A stretch of 64,000 nt of DNA, taken from assembly GCF_036588685.1 (NCBI RefSeq), contig NC_086386.1, positions 68,384,682-68,448,681 of the forward strand. The letters run 5' to 3'. Below the pieces are notes generated by a model. That model was not told the DNA's origin and did no database searches. It worked only from the letters and a program-made list of their open reading frames with translations. Within the stretch, counting starts at the first letter, position 1. Each line of letters begins with the position of its first letter. Position numbers and translations under genes: made by a program. Positions 11,576-23,430 of this stretch are shown here, piece after piece. The stretch comes from Mytilus trossulus. Taxonomy: Eukaryota > Mollusca > Bivalvia > Mytilida > Mytilidae.

Positions 11576-12879
11576 CAGCCCTTGCACCCAATGGCATTGT
11601 TTAGAAGGTTAACATGTTTTACTTTTGACCATTGTTTAATTGTTTTTTTATCTAATTAATATAACCCACTTTCCATCATTTATTTTACTACTTACATGGT
11701 TTATTTTGTCTGTTTTGTCAGTGTTCAGGTTGAATTACTGGTATACAGTTCAATGGGATTTCAGATCCTGTCATAATTTTAGTCTTTGTATTATTTTGAA
11801 TGTCATAATTGAAATAGGCAAACATTGAATTATTTAAAACCTTTTCATTAGAAAACCCAATGCCTAAAATGTAATTACCTATGTTATGACCTATTTGTTT
11901 TAATGCAATATCTACCAAAAAGGGTTTAATTTTTTTTTGTCAGTCTATATATTTTGTATTTGTTCTGATAAGAATTAACATTGTGATCAGTGATAGAAAG
12001 GATCCCTTGATAAATTGATAAAAACATCTGTTTTCAAACATTCGAGTGATGCACTGTTAAGTTATGTATGTCTATAGCTAGTTAGCAAAAGTTTCAATGT
12101 AGCATATGGTATGGTAAGTTTGTTGCACTACAAAAATGTCAGTATTTTAAAAAAGTAATTAATTGTAGAAATAAAAAATGTTAAATTTCCTACAAAGATT
12201 GCTTTATATTTTCATGGTTTGATCCTTGTCAAAGTTGACGAGTTAATTTATGGTTGAATTTTGTTTTGACTCTATGCTATTTGAAAATGAATGTAACAGT
12301 GCAATACTGAAGCTATTAGCATTTGAAGTTTTCAGAGGACATTAATCATCATATCAGTATTTTTCACAAGTGTTTTCAGGGTCTCTCTTATTTTAGTTTT
12401 AAGATTTGTTCTCTTCCTCCTAACCTCTCCAACCCATAGGTTGCCTTAATGAATACAGTTGTTTTACAAACCACACCAATTTTGGGGCGACACTTAATAT
12501 TATCCATGAATATTTTATTTTGTTTTTAGTAATTGTTACAACGTTTGAGCTTTATACTTCATCACAACTTAAGAATGTTGCCAGTATAAATACACATGCA
12601 TAGTAGAATGGAATTCTAAGGAAGACCCAAAGCGAAGTAAAGAGCAGTTCAGAATTTTAAAACCCAGTTTAAATCCATCATTTTCTACATAAGAAATTGC
12701 CTGTACCAATTCAGGAATATAAGACATGTTATTCATTCGTTTGATGTGTTTTAGCTTTTGATTTTGCCGTTTTTACAGGCTTTCCATTTTGGATTTCGGT
12801 ATATTGGTTATTTTACTTTTTAGTATAAGTTTGACGTTTCAGGCATAAAAATGTTGAAAATTTGCTAATTAACAATTAT

Positions 12880-13110
12880 AGGTCACCGTACGGCCTTCAA
12901 CAATGCGCAAAGCCCATACCGCATAGTCAGCTATCAAAGGTAAAACAATTCAAACGAGAAAACTAACTGCCTTATTTATAAAAAAGAAGAAAGGAAAACA
13001 AATATGTAACACATAAACAAACGACAACCACTGATTAATAGGCTCCTGACTTAGGACAGGCACATACATACATAATGTGGCAGGGTTAAACATGTAAGTG
13101 GTATCCAAAC
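12880..13110 (+). repeat. Abundant dispersed repeat, family A
   Basis: Contains GGTCACCGTACGGCCTTCAA, AAAGCCCATACCGCATAGTC, CACATAAACAAACGACAACC and GGCTCCTGACTTAGGACAGG. A second copy is at 42000-42250 and an inverted fragment at 23115-23200. Non-coding. Confidence 0.8.
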
Positions 13111-13616
13111 CCTCTCATAACAGTGGTATACCAGTACAACATAAGGAAGAACTATAAAAATCAGTTGAAAAAGGCTTAACTCATCAGATGGACAAAAATA
13201 GTTCATTTCGAGAATGATTACGCATCCGTGCTTTAGTAATGTCAAAGTAACTATCTTTTCCTGTTACTTTTTTTTTGTATTTTACTTATCTTTTATCTCG
13301 TTTGCGTCAGTGTAACAGGAAAAGCTTATGCTAGTTGGTTGCTTGCTGGTTTAATGATTAAGGCTTAAGGTTGAGTAATGAGGGTATCACCAGCCCAGTA
13401 GTCAGAACTTTTGTGCTGACAGGAATTATCATTGATAAGGTTATATTTATAAATTAACTGTTTACAAAAATTAGAATTTTTGAAATACTAAGGCTTTTCT
13501 ACCTCAGGCATAGATTACCTTAGCTGTATTTTGCAAAACTTTTTTTAAGAAATTTTGGTCCACAAATCTCTTCAACTTCGTACTTTATTTGGGGTTTCAA
13601 ACTTTTTTGGATTCGA

Positions 13617-13660
13617 GCGTCACTGATGAGTCTTATGCAGACGAAACGCACGTCTGGCGT
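13617..13660 (+). ncRNA. Hammerhead ribozyme, type I, unit 1
   Basis: Helix I is GCGUCA (13617-13622) with UGGCGU (13655-13660). The catalytic box CUGAUGA is at 13623-13629. Helix II is GUCU/AGAC with loop UAUGC (13630-13642). GAAA is at 13643-13646. Helix III is very short, ACG/CGU with a two-base loop. The cleavage triplet is GUC, ending at 13654. All invariant core bases are present. Such tiny helix III variants are known from Penelope-like and retrozyme hammerheads and may act as dimers. Confidence 0.85.
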
Positions 13661-13979
13661 ATATAACAAATTTATTCCTGGTTTCTATGATGAGTTTATT
13701 TACTATCACTGGGTCGATTCCACTGCTGGTGGAGATTTATTTCCCCGAGGGTATCACCAGCCCAGTAGTCAGCACTTTTGTGCTGACAGGAATTATCATT
13801 GATATGGTTATATTTGTAAATTAACTATTTACAAAATTTTGAATTTTTGAAATTCTAAGGCTTTTATATCGCAGGCATAGATTACCTTACCTGTATTTGG
13901 CAAACATTTTAGGAATTGTGGTCCTCCATGCTCTTCAACTTCGTACTTTATTTGGGCTTTCAAACTTTTTTGGATTCGA

Positions 13980-14020
13980 GCGTCACTGATGAGTCTGTAG
14001 ACGAAACGCTCGTCTGGCGT
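13980..14020 (+). ncRNA. Hammerhead ribozyme, type I, unit 2
   Basis: Same helix I (GCGUCA/UGGCGU), CUGAUGA at 13986-13992 and GAAA at 14003-14006. Helix III is ACG/CGU with loop CU, and the triplet GUC ends at 14014. Helix II has lost bases in its loop (GUCUGUAGAC), leaving a two-base loop or three pairs with a four-base loop, so activity may be reduced. Confidence 0.75.
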
Positions 14021-14099
14021 ATATACAAAATTTAGTTCTGGTATCTATGATGAGTTTATTCATACAGGAACTTCTAAGAAGAAATATAAGAAGTTAGCA

Positions 14100-14740
14100 A
14101 TATCATTTAACTTTATTTTCAGCTATACAGATGATGTTCTCGATATCACTAAATAGTACAAAAGTTGGTGACTATGTTGAAAGAATCTATCCCATCTAAC
14201 TAGAGATCAAGGATACTACAGATACAGTTAAGTCTGCCTCATATTTTGACCTTCATCTAGAAATTGACAATGATAATTTGTTGAAAACAAAACTTTACGA
14301 CAAAAGATATGATTTCAGCTTCCCAATTGTGAACTTTCCATTTCTATGAAGCAACATTTTAGCAGAGCCTACATACGGAGTATATATCTCCCAATTGATA
14401 CGATATTCCCGGGCTTGTATTTCCTATCACGATTTCCTTGATAGAGGATTGCTGCTCACAAAGAAAGCTATTAAACCAAGAGTTCCAAATGGTGAAGTTG
14501 AAATCATCCCTTCGTAAATTTTACGGACGACATCACGAGTTGGTTGACCGTTACGGAATAACCGTTTCACAGATGATATCGGATATGTTCCTTATGTCGT
14601 AACTACATACAATACCCTTTCCTTTTCACGAATGTGACCTACCGAATTGGACAAATTACCAGAATTGTAATAACATAAGCAACACACGTGGAACAGGATC
14701 TGCTTACTCTTCCGGAGCACCTGAGATCACTGCCAGTTTT
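14100..14740 (+). pseudogene. Decayed Penelope-like reverse transcriptase fragment
   Basis: Broken frames encode YTDDVL at the start (an RT catalytic box), then KVGDYVERIYPI, LEIKDTTDT, SASYFDLHLEID, LYDKRYDFSFPIVNFPF, YGVYISQLIRYSRACISYHD and FLDRGLLLTKKAI, interrupted by stops and frameshifts. I recall this pattern from an invertebrate RT family I place with Penelope-like elements. It starts about 35 bp after the hammerhead dimer, which fits a Penelope-like arrangement in which terminal repeats carry hammerheads. A related fragment is on the minus strand at 26270-26960. Confidence 0.7.
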
Positions 14741-14910
14741 TGGTGGGGTGCGTGTTGCGTAGTCTTTACTTTTCTATGTTGTGTCTTCTGTACTATTGTA
14801 CTATCTGTATTGTCGTGGTTTTTTTTTTAAATCATGGCGTTGTCAGTTTATTTTCAATCTTTGAGTTTGACTGTCCCACTTGCATCTTTCGTTCCTCTTT
14901 TAATAAATAT
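14740..14910 (+). repeat. 3' UTR-like tail of the RT element
   Basis: Begins GGTGGGGTGCGTGTTG, contains TTTTCTATGTTGTGTCTTCT, CATGGCGTTGTCAGTTTATT and GAGTTTGACTGTCCCACTTG. It follows the RT fragment in the order I associate with the 3' end of this element in mussels. No real ORF. Confidence 0.6.
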
Positions 14911-14964
14911 ACATTTTCTGGCATCCGTAAAAGAAAATTTATCGCGTCGAAAATAACAGATTGA

Positions 14965-16095
14965 AATCTGAAAATAACGGTTGTAATCAAGAAGTAACTT
15001 ATGTGTTATCATAAAGAAACAGATTTTCATTCAACTTATACATAATAGTCCAATATCTTGAACTTTAAAATATACCATTTGAGTTGTACCATTCGTATAA
15101 TGAGAGGATATGTCATATCCTATATTAACAATATTTACAATTAGTTTTTGTTAATTGATGTTCATTGGGTTACTATTCGTATTGCGTTGTAAACTAAATA
15201 TACAATGCTTATATATATTGTGTATTGTGAAACGCTTAGCATGTTGTTATTTTGAAATTTGCATTATTAATTGAAGGATACGGTGCAGGATTTGTCGTTA
15301 CAAATATAAATGATTCATTCAGAATTTCAAAATTACGCAACATGTATTGTTGGTCTCGGTGCTGCTGTTAAAGTGCTTTATTCATCGCTTGTGTTCCAAT
15401 GAGTTGCATGGTTGCAAATCGTTGATCTGCGTTATAAAGCTGAATTTTGGTGAACACATATGAAAACTAAACAAAAGAAAAAGGGAAGTTAATATCTACA
15501 CTTTGCAAATACAAGATCGACAACAAAATATTGACAGTTTGGCACACATGTTTTTCTTAGAACTTTATACGAGAGAAAAAAACCAAGACATTTATAGACG
15601 AATTCCCTGCGCAGAGGATATGTAATACACATTTAGAGAAAAACAATAGAGAAGAATGTCTTTTAAACACGCCAATTACCATGAACGTAAAGCGATTTTT
15701 TTTTATAAGAAGAAATTTGTCGGTGGGATATGTGCCTGAAATGAAAGAGAAAAGACGGACAGAGTAAAACGATTCATGACACATTGAATTTATATCAAAA
15801 CTCACTGCATTGACTCATGTCTCCTAGTATCCCTTTTAAAGAACATAGTTTTATTTCATATTGATATATTGTATACTAGAAAATAGTAAATAGAAAACAA
15901 ATGTGTCACTTTAATTGCTTTATTGTGTTGAAATCGACAAAAAGCTACAATACAGACGGCGGAAATATGTGTTTGCTGACAATGAAGAATTGTTATATTT
16001 TATAATATTCAAGATCTTTAAAAACATTAGCGAAGTACCCGAATGATGTTTAAGCAAATTGTTAGTGATTTACATGTTATAGGTCAATCAAAAGC
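14965..16095. other. No feature recognised
   Basis: AT-rich DNA between the RT element and the galectin 3' end. No exon, RNA gene or clear repeat was recognised. Confidence 0.5.
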
Positions 16096-16146
16096 AAATT
16101 TATTTTACAATTTTATCAAAATGTTCAGAGGTTGTCCTTTTTATTT

Positions 16147-18932
16147 TTATATTGGATGAATTGAAACAAAAGGCGAAAAAATTAAGTAGTTGGCGTCGGT
16201 AATTTTCTTTCCTTGGCATTCGTATTCGGTTTTGAACTTATCATTGACATACACATGAACTGTTGTCTCCGTGATCGGTTTAAGTTTCAACTTGAATGAG
16301 CTCGCGTAATGAATCTCTCCAACGTTGTCATCCAGAATATTAGTCTCGATACCCCATGCTTTGTTGTTTGCCAACGTATTCAAGACAACTTGCGATGATT
16401 CAGCCCTTGGGTTGAAATGGAAAATGATGCCGTCCTTTTGGTCTTTGCTTTGTTGAAAATTTATTGAGTACCCACTAAAATAAACAAAAATAATTTTATA
16501 ACATCTGTTAACATCTTCCAACTTTGTATGTATACTATGGCCAGTTGCCGGTTCAGGAGTGATATAGAGGACGCAACATTTGATTGAAGCATTTTTATCG
16601 GGCTGTATTTAGTATATTCCGTTTGCACGAATTACAACCCTTTTAAAACTCCTTGATCCACCATTGATATCTCTTTTATTCATTATAATTATACATACAA
16701 AATTTAACTCCAATTACAGAATTATATGTTGGTTGTTAATAGGAAGATACTATAATAAATATAAGTTACATTTTTTAGTTTGTTTTTCTTTTTCGAACGT
16801 TAAAATTTTTAAGCGTCACAAAGTAAAGTGTTCAACATTACAGATTGTAGTAAGTGGTTTTTTTTTGTGAAACCGACTCATAATTGGTGTCCAAAGCAAA
16901 ATTTTAGCTCCAAACATAACATCTACAGACATACCATTAAAATCATGACTTTTTAGAAGCAACTGTCCGTATTGTACCCGAACAATACAAATTGGTATTG
17001 ATTTTGAAGGACGAAATCATAGTTATACTTAATTTTTTATTTAAAGAGGACAATTTGGTGAGAACTTTACTAATTTTCAAACAAATACATGAATACAGCA
17101 TATATTCAAAAAAGAAAATACAGCAATGATGTATGCATACATAGAAATAGCAACAATAATGAAAGTTATCATATTCGAACTATAAATAGTAACATCATTA
17201 GATTTTTGTTGGTCTTATATAGGTTTGAATGAAAGTGATTGTAACTATGTTCCTTGATTAGTTCTGCATTACGATAATTGAAATTGTCTATATTGTAAGT
17301 CATCAAAACTTTGATTACAGAATGAAAAAGTCTTGTCAAAATTAGTATTGGTCTTTGTAAACAATCTTTTTTGTTAGAGACAGATAGTAAATTGTTGACT
17401 TACATTAAGACAATAATTAAACAATGAACTGTATTTTAGTTATTTTCAAAAGAACTTTATACAATCCTCTCCTCGTGGAATAAAAGAATGATGGTAGGAG
17501 AGTTAAATAATTATTTTTATTGTGTTAATATGTTGGTCACAAACTGTAAAGTTTATACGACAATAAAATATTTGGTTTTATTTGAATTGATTAAGGGGAC
17601 AGAGCACATAAACTACAGAGTTATAAAACATTTCAAATAGTTCTCTTTAAAAGTCAATATACAAATTGAGGTTTATATCGTGTAATGATCATTCAGTTCA
17701 TGATGGTAATTGTAGATTTTTGATTTCATTTCTTCTTTAAATGTTGATAGAATCCATTTGAGTTATATTGAAGAAAAGGTTGCATTTAGATTTAAACTGT
17801 TTTCAAAGTTTTTTGTTCTTGTTTACATGGATATCTACTCGATGTGTATTAAAATTTAATGATCTAATAATTAAATTGATTTATTGCATTAAAAATACAC
17901 TTAGTTGTTTATTGTGTTTCAAACGTACGTCAGTCCATTAATTACGTTTTGCCATTTACATAATTACAACCATATATTTAAACATAAGAAAGAATATGCT
18001 TTGAAGCGCCTCGTGGACTTTGGTCATATATAAGCACATGCTCCCGCTAAATTTTCATTCCACGAGTATTTTGCAAGATTGCACAACCCACCCTCCCTCC
18101 CTTTAACAAACAAAATTGATGCTGTTTTTAGATTATTTTTCAGATTACATGGTGAACAGATCCAAATGTATTGAATGTTCCAATTAGATTGTCATGTATC
18201 ATCAAAAGTGTCAGACGTTTTAATATTAATCGGCAGATCAATGAAACCTGAATATTCAAGGAATTTGCAGGTATAATAAAAAAAGAGTGTCTATCGTCAT
18301 GACATTCCGTTCAATATGGAAAGTGCGTTGGATGTCATCATCAACATGATTCAACTGGCAGTGATTTATTCAAATATCGTTCATTAAGCTGTTATGGATC
18401 TGCCCAGCAGCTAGAAATTGTTATACATTTACTGTTGGTTTTCCTTCAGTGACCAATTGTCATCAAGTTTTAACTTTTTGGCCAGTTTGTTGATGTTGGT
18501 TGTTTGTTGGTTTATATTGTTGAATATTGTTGAATAAATGCCATGACAAATAATCAGCCAAATTTCAAATTTAATTGTTTGTTTGTTGTTTATATTGTTC
18601 TTGCGAAAGAATGGAACATAACACATCTGCAGTTGTATATTCATTGCGCACATTGAATATGCAATAAATAAAATTATGCCATTTTGTAATTTTCAAATGG
18701 TCTTTTATTTACTTAAGAATGTTATTAAAAGGAAAATAAGTTCAAAATTGAGATGAGTAAAAAACTGAAATTTGAAGAATTAAATTTATTGTAATTGATT
18801 TCCCATTTTTTTTTCATCTTGGTTCAGAGATATTTGTTATACTTACGTTTTTTCATTAGGTTTATTACACTTAACCTCTAAGGCAAATTCCTCTCCTACC
18901 ATCATTCTTTTATTCCACGAGGAGAGGGTAAC
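16147..18932 (-). CDS. Galectin (beta-galactoside-binding lectin), last two exons
   Basis: Exons in coding order: 18932-18847 (86 bp) and 16474-16147 (stop TAA on the minus strand). The first reads VTLSSWNKRMMVGEEFALEV then KCNKPNEK. The join makes T and continues GYSINFQQ, then IIFHFNPR, VVLNT, WGIE and VHVYVND. The sugar-contact residues of the galectin fold, H-N-R in HFNPR, N in VVLNT, and W and E in WGIE, are all present, so binding to beta-galactosides is plausible. Splice sites are TTTTACAG, AAC/GTAAGT and TTTTAG, and the phases fit. AATAAA on the minus strand lies near 16100-16105. The start and any earlier exon were not found, so it is 5' incomplete in this annotation. The protein as seen is one carbohydrate-recognition domain of about 138 residues. 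No signal peptide is seen. An inverted partial copy of the first exon lies in the intron. Confidence 0.85.
17404..17502 (+). repeat. Inverted copy of the galectin exon 5' edge
   Basis: Bases 17467-17502 are the perfect reverse complement of 18891-18926, 36 bp inside galectin exon 18847-18932. The similarity continues, with mismatches, over about 60 bp of the flanking intron (17404-17466 against 18927-18991). The copy has lost the AG of the acceptor. The two arms are 1.39 kb apart with no coding DNA between them. Confidence 0.9.
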
Positions 18933-19298
18933 CTGTAAAATGTTCTTTTAAAAATAACTAACATACAGTTCATTGTTTAATTATTGTCTTTAAAATATTT
19001 TTTCGGTCAATTACTCATAAATATCACGGGCTTGGGAGAGAAACAGCAAATACTAATTTAAAGTCTTTTGTTTAACTAAAACTTATTTTAAGAAGTAATG
19101 AAAACAACGTTTTCTCGCAAGCGACACGACCTTCAACCTAGAAACTACTAAGACAGTGCTGACCCTAGTGCTGACCTACTGCAAGTTACATTAATCAATG
19201 TTCAATGAACATAAATCGTCAAGTTTTTCGCCCTTCAAAAACTTACTTATTTGTTTTAGATAAACTCATCATAGATACAAGGATTAAAATTTGTATTT

Positions 19299-19382
19299 AC
19301 GCCAGAACCACGTTTCGTTTACTAAATTATAATCCTGGTACCTTTGATAACTATTCGTTTACAATAGACTCATCAGTGACGC
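19299..19382 (-). ncRNA. Disrupted hammerhead ribozyme copy
   Basis: On the minus strand helix I (GCGUCA/UGGCGU), CUGAUGA and GAAA are retained. Between them lies extra DNA that matches, in inverted orientation, the sequence normally found 3' of this ribozyme (AGTTATCAAAGGTACCAGG). Helix II is therefore destroyed. The 3' flank ending ATCTATGATGAGTTTA matches the retrozyme-like unit. Confidence 0.6.
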
Positions 19383-19554
19383 TCCAATCTCCAACAACCC
19401 GACCATAGAGCAGACACCAATCAACATTTTACGCTTGATTTTTTCTTTTAATAAGTAAAACAATAATGTTCATAAAAGGTCAAAATACCTCGACTTGTCC
19501 GATTTGTCGACTGTTACCGAGTTCGACACAATCATTATGAGGTTTGGTTCGACC

Positions 19555-20010
19555 GTACATTCACATGCAAATTTCGCTCACATGAATTCCACGTGAATTT
19601 AAATTTATGTGAATCTCATGTGAAATTCACATGAATTTCACCTCAAACCAGCTTAATTATACGTGAAACTCGCATGGAATCAGTTTTTGTGAGTTTCACT
19701 CGAATGCATTTCACGTTAAAATTACATGATATTTTATCACGTTAAATTTACATGAATATTAAAAATAAAGTAATTCAAATAACACAAACTTTTTAAATTA
19801 CTTAAAATCTTGAAAAATACCATTTTTTTTTGTAAAATTCACGTGAAATTCATGTAAAAAATTCACGTGAGATTCAAGTGAATATCAATTCATATAAAAT
19901 TCACATGAAACTTGTCACGTTAGTTTCACGTATAAGCTCGTTTGAAGTGAATCTCATGATATATTTTTTTACCTGAATTTCATCTGAGATTCATGCGAAA
20001 ATCACCATGG
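19555..20010. repeat. Array of TTCACGTGAA / TTCACATGAA palindromes
   Basis: More than fifteen short palindromic motifs of the type TTCACATGAA, TTCACGTGAA and variants lie on both sides of a central AT-rich part (19740-19840). The halves are roughly mirror images, so it could fold back on itself. CACGTG is also an E-box core, but a regulatory role is not supported by context. Confidence 0.75.
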
Positions 20011-22820
20011 GCCATTTGTGAAAATCTTATAAAATCCTTGTTATTTTTTCATTGTTTTTTTTTTTAAAAGATAGTGGCCAATGTTGGATGAATAAAAAAT
20101 ATACTCATTTCGGGGCAGCGTATTCGAGTCTTTATTTTGCCATCAAAAGTCTTATAAACTACCCATTTACATTTTGTTTTGTCTTTATTTTTGCCTCTTT
20201 TTTAATATTGGTATTAATATTATAATGACATGATTAATATTTCAGAAAAAAGAAGACTGGATGTTTCTATTCTCAATTTCATTCATATCTTGTATAGAGA
20301 TGTCAGATGAACTTATTTCTATGGATTAGCGACTGCTTTAAACAACTGCATGTTTTAAGTCAATAACATTTCTAGATTATTATGAGTTAAATGATGTATT
20401 GGTATATGGATTGGATCCTTACACATTCTACAAGTCCTTCAGAAAGGGTTTACCTAACCTCGGATAGTGATCAAGGTTATATTGTTTAGTGCTTGGTTTT
20501 ATGCACATTCTGTTAACTAAATGTTAGTATAAGTAAATCCGATGAGACATATAACATATAACTAAAAGTTGATTCTTGTCAAACGTTTTTAAAAGACATA
20601 CAATCACATACAATCAGAAAAACTTACGAATGTGTTAGCCATTTTGCCTTTTTTCTGAAAAAATAAAGTAGAACTTTTTAAAATATATGTAACAAAAATA
20701 ATACTTCACTTGATTTTTTTTAAACTTTCAGTCAGACTAAGAGGACATGTAAAGATAAGAAAATTAGCAAATTTTAATAATATATGAATGGATTTTACAC
20801 CTGTTGTTTTAGACCTTGTCTTTGCAAAATTGACACATTTAATTTAACTATTTCATTGGGGGCTTTATTTTAGAATGACAAAAACCTGGTTAAAATTATA
20901 ATGCTTTATAGTTTATATTTTTTCTGACAACAGCGGGTTTGATGTTACCGTGTAAAGTATCTAATATATATACGAAAATTTGTGTGTTATTAACACCAAG
21001 AACTTGACCAATTCGAGGAAGATTTCGATGTTCGTCAAAACTATAGCAAAATCCTTTTTAGAATAACGTATATTTTTTTTGTCACAAGGTACAATAATTA
21101 TGAAATTCAAAGTAATCATACACCATCTGCTATTTCTATGAAACTCTTATTATAACTAATATGCTTATGAAACAACTCTTGTTGAGATGGTAGTAAATTG
21201 ACCAAGACTAAGTCAAATTAAAAAATGTTGTTGTTGATAGTGGTATACATCAGGTTAATTACGAAATCCCGAAATTAAATAACCGCGGAATGAACTAGAA
21301 CGATTAGAACATAAAATAAAGTATCCGCGAAAAAAAAACCTGGTTTATAATAATAAGAAAATAGTTTTAAAAACTCAAACATATATTATAATTAAGAACT
21401 TACCGCAGGTTTGATTATCGGTTAAAGTCTTTTTCCGGATGAAAAATAGTTTATGTGACTCGCAATTTATATATTTGCTTGCTTCCTTGTTACCATGAAA
21501 GCTATCCAATAGCTGCGTTCCATTCAAATGCAGCTATTATTTCATTCGTTGGCACCGTCAGAAATGAAATAAATTTATGACTTGTACCATATGTATTTTT
21601 TCCAAGAACATTTAGTCTGTTGGCTAATTTTATTTTAACTTTGTAAATTTTGAAAGTTGCGACCTTCCTTGGTGATTCATTTATCGAAAATTAAAATTAA
21701 AAACAAAAATATCACAAGTACAAGAAAAAGATAAAGCCAGTTGTTTTGGTGCAAATAAAAGATATGTCAATATTTCTAAGATACAAAAATCGTTTTATCT
21801 AATTTCACTAAACTTGATACAAGGAACAAATCACCCTATAGTTAATCACTCTTTAGATCAGTAGGATTAACCCCCTATTTCAGACCTTTCTTCAAATTGT
21901 CATAATACCGTTACTATTTTGGTCAAATTGTACTTTGATTCATGCGAAAGGTCCAATCATGTCCGTTTTTTAGGTAAATTTATGTCGATTGATATTTAAA
22001 GATGGTTGTACTGCTATATTGTATAGGTTAAACAATTTGCTAAACACCAATGTTCAGGAGATATAAATATTGAAATTGAAAAGAAAATATTACCATGAGA
22101 AGCATAGATGGTCAAATGTTAGGCAATCAAGTCTATGAAATTTAATAGTTTAAATTTCTTGTATTTTGATGAGCGCTTGATATTTGATTTTAAAAGAACA
22201 AACTCATTGCCAATGATTATTTTGTGTTTTTAAGCATTGATAGTTTAGTCGTTTTCTGTGTTTGTTGTTTCGTTATTTTTCTCTTACATTTGATGTGTTT
22301 CTCTCGATTTTAGATTCTAACTCGAATTCGTTTTCTCTCAATCGATTTAAATACTTTTAAACGACAGTATGATACTGTTGCCTTTTTGTACTGTTTATTC
22401 TTAAATTAATTTTGCTTATTGCATTTAAAAAAAAACAACATGTAGTTCTTACAAACAGTTATGCTATCCACTCAGTTCTTTGTTTGTAACAATGATTTTT
22501 TTCTTTTTTATTAAATTGATAAACGAGATTTGAACATAGGTAAACCAATATCGCCTAAATTTAGAAGCAGTGCTGTAGGGGGGCATTCTTTTTGAAATTG
22601 GCTATATAGAGAATTGGCTATAAAGAGCGACAATTTCAATTTCTTAATTAAAAGTTTGTGAATGTTAGGAACTCTCATTTGAATAGTTCTGTAAGTTGGT
22701 AGAACTGTTCTGTATTATCAAAAAAAATCTCCAAATTTTATAACGAGTATTACTACAAAGTTCACAAGAATACCTGTAAATTTTTATCAAATAGTAAATA
22801 ATGTTCTTTTGTTAGTTTAT
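20010..22820. other. No feature recognised
   Basis: AT-rich intergenic DNA. No exon pair with splice sites, no RNA gene and no repeat shared with the rest of the window was recognised. Confidence 0.45.
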
Positions 22821-22824
22821 TTAC

Positions 22825-22930
22825 CAACACTTGGTCGATGCCGCTGCTGGTGAAGTTCCTCACAAGGTAATTATCAGCCCAGTATTTCGCACTTTTGTGC
22901 ATGAATTATCGACCTGTGAATTATCGACAA
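22825..22930 (+). repeat. Fragment of the retrozyme-like unit
   Basis: CTTGGTCGATGCCGCTGCTGG followed by CAGCCCAGTATTTCGCACTT corresponds to the linker and start of the 360-bp unit at 13747. The hammerhead part is absent. Confidence 0.65.
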
Positions 22931-23114
22931 AAGAAGTTTCTACTGAAAGACATATGATAGCTTACAAGTTTAAAAAATATGGAAAATACAAATGTGTTCA
23001 ATTCGGCAAATGAAGTTAATAGTACAATCTTAAATGCTTATGTATTTAGGCTTGCATTTATTTCAAAAATTGATATATCTTTGATGAGTTTATATTGTTT
23101 CCCCAAAAAAACAT

Positions 23115-23430
23115 CGTATTCATTTTTCAACATGTTTAATCCCGCCGCATGTGTGTGCCTGTCCCAAGTCAGGAGCCTATGGCCTTTGTTTGTCTTGTAT
23201 TATTTTGAATTTAGTTTCTTGTGAACAATTTGGAAAATAGTATGGCGTCCATTATAACTGAACTAGTATATATTTGTTTAGGGGCCAGCTGAAGAACGCC
23301 TCCGGGTGCGGGAATTTCTCGCTACATTGAAGACATGTTGATGACCTTCTGCTGTTGTTTTTTCTATGGTCGGGTTGTTGTCTCTTTGACACATTCCCAA
23401 TTTTCAATCTCTATTTTATTTGTTATTGAA
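23115..23430 (+). repeat. Composite of dispersed repeats
   Basis: 23115-23200 (CATGTTTAATCCCGCCGCAT, CCTGTCCCAAGTCAGGAGCC) is the inverse of the family A tail at 13030-13100. 23280-23430 (CGCCTCCGGGTGCGGGAATT, TCGGGTTGTTGTCTCTTTGA) is a conserved module also found, worn, at 9285-9460. Confidence 0.7.

Larger units (their letters stand above)
13379..14065 (+). mobile_element. Tandem retrozyme-like dimer, about 360-bp units with hammerhead ribozymes
   Basis: Two copies of one unit, each starting GAGGGTATCACCAGCCCAGT (13379 and 13747) and running to TCTATGATGAGTTTATT. They are joined by a linker with GGGTCGATTCCACTGCTGGT. Each unit carries a hammerhead ribozyme core. The distance between the two predicted cleavage sites (after 13654 and after 14014) is 360 bp. 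Small tandem non-coding retroelements with hammerheads (retrozymes) and Penelope-like elements with hammerheads are known in animals, including mussels. An RT fragment follows directly at 14100. Confidence 0.82.

Noticed and set aside
16147..16521. Galectin as a single-exon gene starting at 16521
   Set aside because: The first residues before the TTTTAG acceptor at 16475 are intronic; a good upstream exon at 18847-18932 joins in phase and supplies the first galectin strands.
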